Shown one piece after another: positions 53,890-63,651 of a DNA stretch of 64,000 nucleotides (positions are counted from its first letter, which is position 1; each line of letters starts with the position of its first letter). The notes beneath the pieces were generated by a model. It did no database searches. It was given only the letters and a program-made list of their open reading frames with translations, and was not told where the DNA came from. The stretch is from NCBI RefSeq assembly GCF_002245655.1, contig NZ_NOIH01000002.1, positions 62,001 through 126,000 on the forward strand, in the 5' to 3' direction. The DNA comes from Thauera propionica (GTDB taxonomy: Bacteria; Pseudomonadota; Gammaproteobacteria; Burkholderiales; Rhodocyclaceae). A program made the position numbers and the translations under genes.

Positions 53890-54762
53890 TCAGTAAAAGC
53901 GCGGCTCGCCCTTGGGCCGCGTCTTGAAGCGGCGGTGCACCCAGTAGTACTGCTCGGGCATGGTGCGCACTACGCCTTCAAGCCAGCGGTTCATGCGCAA
54001 GGTATCTGCCTCGACGTCGTCGGATGGATAGTCCGCCCACGGCTCGCCCAGTTCCAGCACGTAGCCTGCGCCGCCGGGCAGCACGCGCGCGATGCTGGGC
54101 ACCACTGCCGCACCGGCCAGGCGCGCGAGGCGCGGCAGGCCGGTGATGGTGGCGGCCGGTACGCCGAAGAAGGGCACGAAGATCGATTCGCGGCGGCCGT
54201 AATCGAGGTCGGGCAGGTAGTAGAGCGGGCGGCCGGCTTTCATCGCCTTCACCGTGGATCGCACACCATCGCTGCGCGACAGCAGCAGCTGGTCGTTGAA
54301 GCGGCTGCGGCCGTGGTGCAGCCAGCGGTCGAAGACCTTGTTCTTCTGCCGGGCATAGACGCTCACGAAGTCGCCTTCCATCGACAGCCGGGTGCCAGCC
54401 ATGTCGAGGCCGACGAAGTGCGGTGTGAGCAGGATCACCGGCCGTCCCGCAGCCTTCAGCGCGTTCAGGCGCTCGAGGCCCTCGATGCGCACCAGTTTGC
54501 GCAGGCGCTCCGGGCTCGCCCACCAGGCCAGGCCGCGCTCCAGCATGCTGCGCCCGGTCACGGCGAAGTGCCGCCGCGCCAGCGCCCGGCGCTCGGCCTC
54601 GGACAGTTCGGGAAAACACAGCCGCAGGTTGGTCAACGCCACCTTGCGCCGCGGCACCACGAAGACATATAGCAGCAGCCCGAAGGCTTGGCCGATGCGC
54701 GACAGCACCGACAGGGGCAGCCAGTGGAGCAGCCAGAAGGCTGCGATGGCGAGGCGGCTCAT
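53890..54762 (-). CDS. LpxL/HtrB-family lipid A acyltransferase
   Basis: A 290-aa inner-membrane acyltransferase that adds a secondary acyl chain to lipid A. It has one N-terminal hydrophobic helix (about 5-35) and the catalytic H-x4-D motif in TPHFVGLD. The conserved SRSDGVRSTVKAMKAGRPLYYLPDLDYG stretch and a C-terminal QYYWVHRRFKTRP are also present. Its start overlaps the stop of a second acyltransferase gene (ATGA). Which position each enzyme acylates cannot be told from sequence. Confidence 0.9.
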   Translation of the reverse strand: MSRLAIAAFWLLHWLPLSVLSRIGQAFGLLLYVFVVPRRKVALTNLRLCFPELSEAERRALARRHFAVTGRSMLERGLAWWASPERLRKLVRIEGLERLNALKAAGRPVILLTPHFVGLDMAGTRLSMEGDFVSVYARQKNKVFDRWLHHGRSRFNDQLLLSRSDGVRSTVKAMKAGRPLYYLPDLDYGRRESIFVPFFGVPAATITGLPRLARLAGAAVVPSIARVLPGGAGYVLELGEPWADYPSDDVEADTLRMNRWLEGVVRTMPEQYYWVHRRFKTRPKGEPRFY

Positions 54763-55634
54763 TGCCCGGCCTCCCCGCTGTCGGCCGCGGCGGCACGCTC
54801 GCCGCGCGGCTGCTTGTAACGGTTGTAGCCCCACAGGTATTGCTGCGGGCATTGCAGGATGATGCGCTCGACCTCGCGATTGATGATGGCGACGTCGGCC
54901 TCGAGTTCGCCGGTCAGCGCCTCGGTCGGCGCCTGCAGACGGAAGACGTAGCCTTCGCCGCGCGGCAGACGCTCGGCCCAGGTGTAGATCACGCGCACGC
55001 CCTTCACCGCCGCCAGGCGCGCCGCCAGCGTCATTGTCCACGCCGGCTTGCCGAAGAAAGGCACCCACATGCCTTCGCCTTCGCCGGGCACCTGGTCGGG
55101 CAGCATGCCCACCGCCTCCTGGCTGCGCAGGGTCTTGACCAGCTTGCGCACGCCCGACAGGTCGGCCGGCGCGGTGCGCATCTGGCCACGCGCGCGGCCC
55201 GCTTCCATCAGCGGCTGCAGCTCAGGCTTGCGTGGTGGCCGGTAGAGCACCGTGATCGGAATCTTCGCCGCGATGCACTGCGCGGTGATCTCGAAGCAAC
55301 CCAGATGCGGCGTGATGAACAGGATGCCCGCCCCATCGGCGCGCGCCTGTTCGACGAGCTCCCAGCCTTCGGTGCGCACGGCAGCCGCCACGACCTCCTC
55401 GGCCGGACGCAGCCAGATCCAGGGCAGCTCCAGCGCCTGGCGCCCGGCTTCGGCGATGGCGGCACGCAGCACGCCTTCATCCTCACGACCCAGCGCATTG
55501 AACAGGTTCTCGCGCAGGCGGCGCGCATACGAGGGCGAGGCGCGATACACGAGCCAGCCCGCCCAGCTGCCGAGGCGATGCAGGCAGGACAGGGGCAGGC
55601 GGGAGAGAAGACGGAACGAAAGGTCGACCAGCAC
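54759..55634 (-). CDS. LpxL/HtrB-family lipid A acyltransferase, second copy
   Basis: A 291-aa acyltransferase with the H-x4-E form of the catalytic motif (TPHLGCFE), then YRPPRKPELQPLMEAGRARG in two parts and the C-terminal PQQYLWGYNRYKQPRG. Start GTG 55634 gives VLVDLSFRLLSRLPL, the usual family N-terminus; an alternative GTG at 55721 would add 29 residues that look unconserved. It is the first gene of the minus-strand pair and divergent from metK. Confidence 0.86.
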   Translation of the reverse strand: MLVDLSFRLLSRLPLSCLHRLGSWAGWLVYRASPSYARRLRENLFNALGREDEGVLRAAIAEAGRQALELPWIWLRPAEEVVAAAVRTEGWELVEQARADGAGILFITPHLGCFEITAQCIAAKIPITVLYRPPRKPELQPLMEAGRARGQMRTAPADLSGVRKLVKTLRSQEAVGMLPDQVPGEGEGMWVPFFGKPAWTMTLAARLAAVKGVRVIYTWAERLPRGEGYVFRLQAPTEALTGELEADVAIINREVERIILQCPQQYLWGYNRYKQPRGERAAAADSGEAGQ

Positions 55635-55742
55635 GTCAGAGTCGGGCGAGAGGAAATCCAGAAGGGAACGGGGCCGCCGCAGCCGGACGACCAGGATCGG
55701 GTGCCCGGCGCAATACCTCACACCGGGCGCAGGGGTGAATGC

Positions 55743-55771
55743 TTACACAGCCGACGATCCGGGTCTATAAT
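55743..55771 (+). promoter_or_regulatory. Sigma-70 promoter of metK
   Basis: TTACAC (55743-55748) and a perfect TATAAT (55766-55771) with a 17-bp spacer. Transcription would begin near 55778, giving a leader of about 160 nt. Confidence 0.7.
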
Positions 55772-55777
55772 CCGTGC

Positions 55778-55937
55778 GACCGCCGAGTTAAATCGACAAC
55801 TTGCAGGGCGGTGACGCGGCAACGATGCCCGCGCGACAAATACTGCTAAAGCGTCGGCTGCTCGACGAAATCCCCGGAGCTGGCCGCAGACGCAAGGCCA
55901 TAACGACGGGGATTTTTGTTTTTCAAGGAGCAGCAGC
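55778..55937 (+). promoter_or_regulatory. Structured metK leader with terminator-like hairpin
   Basis: The leader can form ACCGCC (55779-55784) with GGCGGT (55807-55812), or GGGC (55806-55809) with GCCC (55827-55830); these exclude each other. CGTCG (55852-55856) pairs with CGACG (55863-55867). A 9-bp stem AAATCCCCG (55868-55876) with CGGGGATTT (55907-55915) encloses a TGGCC/GGCCA hairpin and runs into a T-rich stretch (55913-55923), just before the AAGGAG ribosome-binding site. This looks like an attenuator or riboswitch expression platform. It does not match the SAM-I, SAM-II or SAH consensus as I know them. Confidence 0.55.
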
Positions 55938-57101
55938 ATGGCAGAGTTTCTCTTCACCTCCGAATCGGTCTCCGAAGGCCATCCGGACAAGGTCGCGGAC
56001 CAGGTCTCCGACGGCGTGCTCGACGCCATCCTGGCCGAGGACCCCAAGGCGCGCGTCGCCTGCGAGACGCTGGTATCCACCGGCCTCGTCGTGATCTCGG
56101 GCGAGATCACGACCACCGCCCACCCCAACTACCGCGAGATCGCGCAGGACGTCATCCGCCGCATCGGCTACGACAACTCCGACATCGGCTTCGACTACAA
56201 GAGCTGCGCGGTGCTGGCGGCGATCAACCGCCAGTCGCCCGACATCGCCCAGGGCGTCGATGCCGCCAACGACGACCCGCTCGACCAGGGTGCCGGCGAC
56301 CAGGGCCTGATGTTCGGCTACGCCACCAACGAGACCGACAGCCTGATGCCGCTGCCGATCTACTACGCGCACCGCATCATGCAACGCCAGGCCGAAGTGC
56401 GTAAGGATGGCCGCCTGCCGTGGCTGCGCCCGGACGCCAAGAGCCAGCTCACGGTGAAGTACGTCGACGGCAAGCCGGTGGCGATCGACACCGTGGTCGT
56501 TTCCACCCAGCACGACCCGGACGTGACCCAGGAGCAGATCCGCGAGGCGGTCATCGAGCTGATCATCAAGCCGGTGCTGCCCAAGGAGTTGATGCAAGGC
56601 GATGTGCGCTACCTGGTCAACCCCACCGGCCGCTTCGTGGTCGGCGGCCCGCACGGCGACTGCGGCCTGACCGGGCGCAAGATCATCGTCGACACCTACG
56701 GCGGCGCGGCCCACCACGGCGGTGGCGCGTTCTCGGGCAAGGACCCGTCCAAGGTCGACCGTTCGGCCGCCTACGCCGGGCGCTACGTGGCCAAGAACAT
56801 CGTCGCCGCCGGCCTGGCGGACAAGTGCGAGGTGCAGGTGGCCTACGCCATCGGTGTGGCACGCCCGGTGTCACTGATGGTCAACACCTTCGGCACCGGC
56901 AAGATCGCCGACGAGAAGATCGTCGCACTGGTCTGCAAGCACTTCGACCTGCGTCCGAAGGCGATCATCCAGACGCTGGACCTGCTGCGTCCGATCTACT
57001 CCAAGACCGCCGCCTACGGCCACTTCGGCCGCGACGAGCCGGAGTTCAGCTGGGAACAGACCGACAAGGCCGCCGCGCTGCGCGCCGACGCCGGGCTGTA
57101 A
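55938..57101 (+). CDS. metK: S-adenosylmethionine synthetase
   Basis: Makes SAM from methionine and ATP. The 387-aa protein has [18 protein letters not shown], the [15 protein letters not shown] motif and the P-loop-like [25 protein letters not shown] lies 7 nt before ATG 55938. It sits behind the structured leader and ends in a strong terminator. Confidence 0.97.
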   Translation: MAEFLFTSESVSEGHPDKVADQVSDGVLDAILAEDPKARVACETLVSTGLVVISGEITTTAHPNYREIAQDVIRRIGYDNSDIGFDYKSCAVLAAINRQSPDIAQGVDAANDDPLDQGAGDQGLMFGYATNETDSLMPLPIYYAHRIMQRQAEVRKDGRLPWLRPDAKSQLTVKYVDGKPVAIDTVVVSTQHDPDVTQEQIREAVIELIIKPVLPKELMQGDVRYLVNPTGRFVVGGPHGDCGLTGRKIIVDTYGGAAHHGGGAFSGKDPSKVDRSAAYAGRYVAKNIVAAGLADKCEVQVAYAIGVARPVSLMVNTFGTGKIADEKIVALVCKHFDLRPKAIIQTLDLLRPIYSKTAAYGHFGRDEPEFSWEQTDKAAALRADAGL

Positions 57102-57114
57102 GCTGCCCCACCCT

Positions 57115-57152
57115 GGCGCCCCCCGCCGGCAACGGCGGGGGGCGCCTTGCTT
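57115..57152 (+). terminator. Intrinsic terminator of metK
   Basis: A 14-bp perfect stem (57115-57128 with 57133-57146) is capped by a GCAA tetraloop and followed by TTGCTT. It lies 13 nt after the metK stop. The stem is very stable though the U-run is interrupted. Confidence 0.8.
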
Positions 57153-57225
57153 GAAGGCTGCCGCGGCGGCGAACGCCCGGCCTCCTATACTGTCTTTCGT
57201 TATCCCCAACACATCCGATCCGCCC

Positions 57226-58305
57226 ATGCTCCAGCAAGTCCTGATGTTTGTCCTCGGTCTCACCGTCCTCGTCATCGGCGCCGACGTGCTGGTGCGCGGT
57301 GCCTCGCGCCTCGCCGTGTCCTTCGGCGTGTCGCCGCTGGTGGTCGGCCTGACCGTCGTCGCATTCGGCACGAGTGCGCCGGAAATGGCGGTATCGGTCG
57401 GCTCGGCGCTCAACGGCAACCCCGACCTCGCGATCGGCAACGTCGTCGGCAGCAACATCGCCAACATCCTGCTGATCCTGGGCATCTCGGCGCTGATCAC
57501 CCCCTTGCTGGTCGATGAGCAGATCATCCGCCAGGAGATCCCGATCATGATCGGCGCCTCGGCGCTTCTGGTGGTGATGGCGCTCGACGGCAGCATCGGC
57601 CGCATCGAGGCCGCAGCGCTGTTCGGCCTGGTGGTCGCCTACACGGTGTTCCTGATCGTGCAGTCGCGCCGCGCCTCGAAGAACGTGCAGGACGAGTTCG
57701 AGACCGAGATCCCGACCTCCAACTGGGACCGCCACTGGGCGGTGCAGGTGGCGCTGATCGTGGTCGGTCTGGTCATGCTGGTGCAGGGCGCCGGCTGGCT
57801 GGTCGACGCTGCCGTCGCCTTCGCCCGCGCCTTCGGCGTCAGCGACCTGGTGATCGGCCTGACCGTGGTCGCCGTCGGCACCTCGATGCCCGAGATCGCC
57901 ACCTCGATCGTCGCCGCGATCCGTGGCCAGCGCGACATCGCCGTCGGCAACGTCGTGGGCAGCAACGTGTTCAACATCCTCGCGGTGCTCGGCGTCACCG
58001 GGCTGGTGTCGAGCGGCGGCCTGCCGGTGTCGGATGCCGCGCGCAACTTCGACCTTTGGGTGATGCTGGCCGTCGCCTTCGCCTGCCTGCCGATCATGAT
58101 TTCGGGCCGCGAGATTGCGCGCTGGGAAGGCGGTGTTTTCATCGCCTACTACGCCATCTACACCGCCTGGCTGGTGCTGCAGGCACAGCAGCACAGCAGC
58201 CTGCCGGCGTTCTCGGGGGTGATGCTCAGCTATGTGCTGCCGATCACCGTGATCACGCTGGTCGTCTCCATGGTGCGGCAGCCCGGCAAGAGCGCCAGCC
58301 ACTAA
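57226..58305 (+). CDS. Calcium/sodium antiporter (CaCA family, YrbG-like)
   Basis: A 359-aa inner-membrane exchanger with about ten helices in two inverted repeats. Each repeat carries the ion-binding alpha motif: FGTSAPEMAVS with GNVVGSNIAN, and VGTSMPEIATS with GNVVGSNVFN. The large central loop (around 160-180) holds the charged QSRRASKNVQDEFETE segment. ATG 57226 starts just before helix 1. Exchanged ions are inferred from family. Confidence 0.9.
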   Translation: MLQQVLMFVLGLTVLVIGADVLVRGASRLAVSFGVSPLVVGLTVVAFGTSAPEMAVSVGSALNGNPDLAIGNVVGSNIANILLILGISALITPLLVDEQIIRQEIPIMIGASALLVVMALDGSIGRIEAAALFGLVVAYTVFLIVQSRRASKNVQDEFETEIPTSNWDRHWAVQVALIVVGLVMLVQGAGWLVDAAVAFARAFGVSDLVIGLTVVAVGTSMPEIATSIVAAIRGQRDIAVGNVVGSNVFNILAVLGVTGLVSSGGLPVSDAARNFDLWVMLAVAFACLPIMISGREIARWEGGVFIAYYAIYTAWLVLQAQQHSSLPAFSGVMLSYVLPITVITLVVSMVRQPGKSASH

Positions 58306-58328
58306 ACCCGGCCGGCGGCGCCGGCTGA

Positions 58329-59963
58329 TCAGGCAGACACGCGGAAGCGGCGCACCGCCTGTTCGAGGGCGTCGGCGAGCTGGCTCAGCTCCCCGGCGCG
58401 CTGCAGCGAATCGCGCGTCGCGCCGTGGCTTTCCTCGCTCATGCGGGCAATGCGCTCGACGCTCTGGGCGATGTCGGTACTGGCCTGACGCTGCTCGCCG
58501 AGCGCGACGCTGATCGAACCGACCACCTCGCGCACCTCGACCGCGCCGCCCTCGAGCGCGGCCACGGCAACACGCGCACGCTCCGCATTCTCGGCTCCGC
58601 GCTCGGCCAGCTGACGGCCGTCCTCCATCGTCCCCACGGCCTGGCGGGCATTGGCCTGCACGCGCTCGATCATGGCGTTGATCTCGTGCGTCGACTGGCG
58701 GGTGCGCTCGGCCAGCTTGCGCACCTCGTCGGCGACGACGGCGAAGCCGCGCCCCTGTTCGCCCGCGCGCGCGGCTTCGATCGCCGCATTGAGCGCCAGC
58801 AGGTTGGTCTGCTCGGCGATCTCCTGGATGACCTGCGCGATGTTCGAGATGCTCTCCGCACTGACCCCCAGATCCGTCACCACGGCGGCCGACGCGGTCA
58901 TGCGCTGCGCCACCAGGCCGATCGTCTCGACCGCCTGGTTGATCACCGCGACGCTGTCGCGCACCTGTGCCTCCGAGTTGCCGCTGAGCCGGTCAGCGTC
59001 GTTCGCATGCTCGGCCACCACCGAGATGCTGGTGCTCAGCTCCTCGATCGAGGCCGCGATGGCCTGCGCGGCATCCGTCTGCGCCAGCGAGGCGGCGGCC
59101 ACCTTCTCCTCGTTGCTGCGCAGCGTGTCCGCCGCGGCGACGAGTCGCGCGGCATCGGCACGGATGCCACGGATGATGGTCTCCAGCCCACCCTGCATGT
59201 CCTGCATGGCCGCAAGCAGGCTGCGGCGGTCGCCACCGCGGATGACGACGCGCTGCTGCAGGTCGCCGTCGGCGATGCGGTGCGCCACCTCCGCCGCATA
59301 GGCGGGCTCGCCACCCAGGCGGCACAGCACATTGCGCGTCACCAGCACCGAGGCCACCACGCACACCAGCAGCGCAAAGGCCCCCAGCCCCAGCACGACG
59401 AGGCGGCTGCGCTTCAAGGCCTCGGCCGAATCCGAACGCATGCCGGTGGTCAGCTTCTCGAGATGCTCGATCTGCTTCATCAGTTCGCCACGGATCTCGC
59501 GCCAGGCCGGCGTCTCGCCACGCACCAGCACCTCGCGCGCGGCCTGCAGGTCATTGGCCCGCACGTTCGCGATCACCTGCGCCTGCAGCGGCGCCCAGCG
59601 CTGCACGATCTCCTGCATGCGTGCGGCCGCCGCGGCGCCACCTTCGAGGACGTGCCCGCGCGCGACGATCTGCGCGAGCATCCCGTCGAACTGCTTCTTG
59701 GCCTGGTCGAAGTTCTCGTAGGCCTTCGGGTTGGCCGGATCGAGCAGGATGTTGCGCAGCGCCTGGCCCATCTGCAGGCCCTGCGCATAGGTGCGTGTCA
59801 CGTCGCGCTCGACGGCGAGTTCGGTGTCGATGAAGCCCGACAGGCGCTCGCCGCCAAGCTGCATCTGCCAGAGCGCGCCGCCCAGCGCAAGCAGGAAGAG
59901 ACCGCAGGTCGAGGCGGCCAGCAATACGAGTTGCGATCGTACGGAAAGGGTCTTGGATGCCAT
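58329..59963 (-). CDS. Methyl-accepting chemotaxis protein
   Basis: A 544-aa chemoreceptor. Transmembrane helix 1 is at about 11-33; a four-helix-bundle-type periplasmic sensor follows (about 35-190); helix 2 is at about 190-212; HAMP at about 213-270; then the methylation and signalling domain with the hairpin tip [22 protein letters not shown]. No C-terminal CheR-binding pentapeptide is present. A sigma-28 promoter lies about 80 bp upstream. The ligand is unknown. Confidence 0.93.
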   Translation of the reverse strand: MASKTLSVRSQLVLLAASTCGLFLLALGGALWQMQLGGERLSGFIDTELAVERDVTRTYAQGLQMGQALRNILLDPANPKAYENFDQAKKQFDGMLAQIVARGHVLEGGAAAAARMQEIVQRWAPLQAQVIANVRANDLQAAREVLVRGETPAWREIRGELMKQIEHLEKLTTGMRSDSAEALKRSRLVVLGLGAFALLVCVVASVLVTRNVLCRLGGEPAYAAEVAHRIADGDLQQRVVIRGGDRRSLLAAMQDMQGGLETIIRGIRADAARLVAAADTLRSNEEKVAAASLAQTDAAQAIAASIEELSTSISVVAEHANDADRLSGNSEAQVRDSVAVINQAVETIGLVAQRMTASAAVVTDLGVSAESISNIAQVIQEIAEQTNLLALNAAIEAARAGEQGRGFAVVADEVRKLAERTRQSTHEINAMIERVQANARQAVGTMEDGRQLAERGAENAERARVAVAALEGGAVEVREVVGSISVALGEQRQASTDIAQSVERIARMSEESHGATRDSLQRAGELSQLADALEQAVRRFRVSA

Positions 59964-60040
59964 CTTCGTTCTCGTGCGTGCAGTAAGGGAGTTCGACCCG
60001 GTACCGGAGTCCGGGCATAAATAAGAATATTTTCATAAGC

Positions 60041-60067
60041 ATATCGGCAGCATGACGGAAGCCTTTA
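60041..60067 (-). promoter_or_regulatory. Sigma-28 (FliA) promoter of the chemoreceptor gene
   Basis: On the minus strand TAAAGGCT (60067-60060), an 11-nt spacer and GCCGATAT (60048-60041) match the flagellar consensus TAAAGTTT-N11-GCCGATAA at 6 of 8 and 7 of 8 positions with the exact spacing. It lies 78 bp upstream of the chemoreceptor start. Confidence 0.75.
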
Positions 60068-60162
60068 GGCACGATGTCACGCCCGGGACGCAGATAGCGC
60101 ATTGACCACCACTGCGCCTGCATCCGCCACCTGCATCACGATCCACGCCGGTCGCCATCAGC

Positions 60163-60168
60163 TATAAT
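60163..60168 (+). promoter_or_regulatory. -10 box of the ahcY operon
   Basis: A perfect TATAAT at 60163-60168 would start transcription near 60175, just at the 5' edge of the SAH riboswitch. No good -35 box is seen at 16-18 bp upstream. Confidence 0.6.
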
Positions 60169-60177
60169 CCAACGACT

Positions 60178-60269
60178 CCGAGGAGCGCTGCGAGGCGCCG
60201 GGCCGTCCGGCCCAGGCCCCCAGGCTCGGACCCCGCCCCATGGCGGGTTGCAGTTCAACGGCGCTCACC
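60178..60269 (+). promoter_or_regulatory. SAH riboswitch upstream of ahcY
   Basis: The element matches the known S-adenosylhomocysteine aptamer: CCGAGGAGCGCTGCGA at the 5' side, CCAGGCTCGG in the middle and AACGGCGCTCACC at the 3' side. GAGCGC (60183-60188) pairs with GCGCTC (60261-60266), and CCGAG (60178-60182) pairs with CTCGG (60225-60229); the crossing order gives the characteristic pseudoknot. A variable GC-rich hairpin (around 60232-60246) lies between. It is an ON switch in studied cases: SAH binding raises ahcY expression. The coding start is about 106 nt downstream. Confidence 0.92.
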
Positions 60270-60375
60270 CTGCTAATCGTCTTCAACCCTGCCGGGTTCG
60301 GGATGTCGGGTGAGCCCCTCGCAGCCAGTTCGCGCTGCCCTCCCCCTCCCGCCCGGCCATAGCATGGAGCTCCAC

Positions 60376-61791
<1,416 letters not shown>

Positions 61792-61812
61792 GCGACGCCG
61801 GAGGCCGTCCCG

Positions 61813-62670
61813 ATGAGCATGAACTCCTTCCATGCCCGCCAGGGACGGCCGCGCCATGCGGCCGAGCACAAACAGCCGGTCGATCGCCACGGCCTGCTGC
61901 GGGTCGACCAGCTGCTGGTGGCGCAGGGGTTGGCGCCGTCGCGCACCGCGGCGCGCGCGCTGATCGAGGCCGGACGGGTGAGCCACGAGGGCCAGACGGT
62001 CACCAAGCCCGCGCACGAGCTGCCGCCGGATGCCCGGCTCGACGTGGTTCCGGACGACAGCGACCGCTTCGTCTCCCGCGGCGCGCTCAAGCTCGAAGGC
62101 GCGCTCGCGCGCAGCGGCCTGGATGTGCGCGGCGCAGCCTGCCTCGACATCGGCCAGTCCACCGGCGGCTTCACCGACTGCCTGCTGCAGGCCGGCGCGA
62201 CGAAGGTGGTCGGGGTCGAGGTCGGCCACGACCAGCTCCATCCGCGCCTGCGCAAGGATCACCGCTGCGTCACGCTCGAAGGCCTCAACGCCCGCCAGCT
62301 CACCGCAGCGGATCTCGGCACGCACTGCCCGCCGCACGGGTTCGACCTGCTGGTGTGCGACGCCAGCTTCATCTCGCTCGCCCTGCTGCTGCCGCAATGG
62401 GCTGCGCTGCTGTCAGCCAACGGCCATGTGCTGGCGCTGGTCAAGCCGCAGTTCGAAGTCGGCCCGCAAGGCCTGGGCAAGGGCGGCATCGTGCGCGACG
62501 CCTCGCTGTACGCCGAGGTCGAAACCCGCCTGCGCGAAGCGGCCCACGCCGCCGGGCTGATCATCCTCGACTGGTTCGACTCGCCGATCACCGGCGGCGA
62601 CGGCAACCGCGAGTTCTTCTTCCACGCCATCCGCACACCGGATGGCGACACCGATCCGGACACACCATGA
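61813..62670 (+). CDS. tlyA: TlyA family rRNA 2'-O-methyltransferase
   Basis: A 285-aa protein with an N-terminal S4 RNA-binding domain (LRVDQLLVAQGLAPSRTAAR, residues about 29-90) and a FtsJ-like SAM-dependent methyltransferase domain (CLDIGQSTGGFTDCLLQAG; LVKPQFEVGP). TlyA proteins methylate 16S and 23S rRNA ribose. It lies between ahcY and metF, overlapping metF by ATGA, so it appears to be under SAH control. It was formerly annotated as hemolysin A. Confidence 0.88.
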   Translation: MSMNSFHARQGRPRHAAEHKQPVDRHGLLRVDQLLVAQGLAPSRTAARALIEAGRVSHEGQTVTKPAHELPPDARLDVVPDDSDRFVSRGALKLEGALARSGLDVRGAACLDIGQSTGGFTDCLLQAGATKVVGVEVGHDQLHPRLRKDHRCVTLEGLNARQLTAADLGTHCPPHGFDLLVCDASFISLALLLPQWAALLSANGHVLALVKPQFEVGPQGLGKGGIVRDASLYAEVETRLREAAHAAGLIILDWFDSPITGGDGNREFFFHAIRTPDGDTDPDTP

Positions 62671-63500
62671 GCATCGACATCTCGATCGAGTTCTTCCCCC
62701 CCAACACCGCGGAAGGCGCCGAGAAGCTGCGCGCCACACGCGACAAGCTGGCAGCGCTGAAGCCCGCCTTCTTCTCGGTGACCTACGGCGCCGGCGGCTC
62801 CACCCGCGAGCGCACCTTCGCCACCGTCAAGGAGATCGCCGCCGCCGGCTACGAGGCCGCACCGCACCTGTCGTGCATCGGCTCCACCCGCGACAGCATC
62901 CGCGAGATCCTGCAGGAATACGCCGACGCCGGCATCCGCCGCATCGTCGCGCTGCGCGGCGATCTGCCCTCGGGCGCCGGCGCCGCAGGCGAGTTCCGCT
63001 ATGCCAACGAGCTGGTCGAGTTCATCCGCGCCGAGACCGGCGATCGCTTCCTCATCGAGGTTGCCGCCTACCCGGAATGGCACCCCCAGGCCCGCAGCCC
63101 TAAGGACGACCTGCTCGCCTTCAAGCGCAAGGCCGAGGCCGGCGCCAACTCCGCGATCACGCAGTACTTCTACAACCTCGACGCCTACCTGTACTTCGTC
63201 GATGCGGTGCGAAAGCTGGGCGTCGACATCCCGATCGTGCCCGGCATCATGCCGATCGGCAGCTTCAGCAAGCTGGCACGCTTCTCCGACGCCTGCGGTG
63301 CCGAGATCCCGCGCTGGATGCGCAAGACCTTCGAGAGCTACGGCGACGATGCGGATGCGATCCGCGCCTTCGGCCTCGACGTCGTCACCCGCCTGTGCGA
63401 GAAGCTGATCGCCGAGGGCGCGCCCGGACTGCACTTCTACAGCATGAACATGGCTGGCCCCACGACCGAGATCTGCCGCCGACTCGGACTGCATAACTGA
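62667..63500 (+). CDS. metF: 5,10-methylenetetrahydrofolate reductase
   Basis: Flavoenzyme that reduces methylene-THF to methyl-THF, the methyl donor for methionine synthesis. The 277-aa TIM-barrel protein has SIEFFPPNTAEG at the start, SVTYGAGGSTRERT, RGDLPSGAG and FIPGI-like PIVPGIMPI. It completes the operon that recycles SAH to methionine. Confidence 0.95.
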   Translation: MSIDISIEFFPPNTAEGAEKLRATRDKLAALKPAFFSVTYGAGGSTRERTFATVKEIAAAGYEAAPHLSCIGSTRDSIREILQEYADAGIRRIVALRGDLPSGAGAAGEFRYANELVEFIRAETGDRFLIEVAAYPEWHPQARSPKDDLLAFKRKAEAGANSAITQYFYNLDAYLYFVDAVRKLGVDIPIVPGIMPIGSFSKLARFSDACGAEIPRWMRKTFESYGDDADAIRAFGLDVVTRLCEKLIAEGAPGLHFYSMNMAGPTTEICRRLGLHN

Positions 63501-63506
63501 AGCCGC

Positions 63507-63536
63507 TCACGGTCGCAGTTCAGCCTGCGGCCGTGA
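63507..63536 (+). terminator. Hairpin after metF
   Basis: A 12-bp stem with one G-T pair (63507-63518 with 63525-63536) and a 6-nt loop lies 6 nt after the metF stop. No U-run follows, so termination would be inefficient or Rho-assisted. Confidence 0.45.
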
Positions 63537-63651
63537 CCAATCGCACTCGGGCAGGCGGTCTTGCGGCATATGATACGGGGTGAATTTTCGCATCCGCACG
63601 GGCACCCGATGCCCCCGGACCCGGCCCGACATCCCGCAGACCCGTCCGCTC

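Noticed and set aside
55778-55937. Known SAM-I or SAM-II riboswitch at metK
   Set aside because: The conserved bases of these aptamers are absent; kept only as an unclassified leader.
62355-62666. Longer start for metF inside tlyA
   Set aside because: The extension reads tlyA out of frame; ATG 62667 gives the standard MetF N-terminus and an ATGA overlap.
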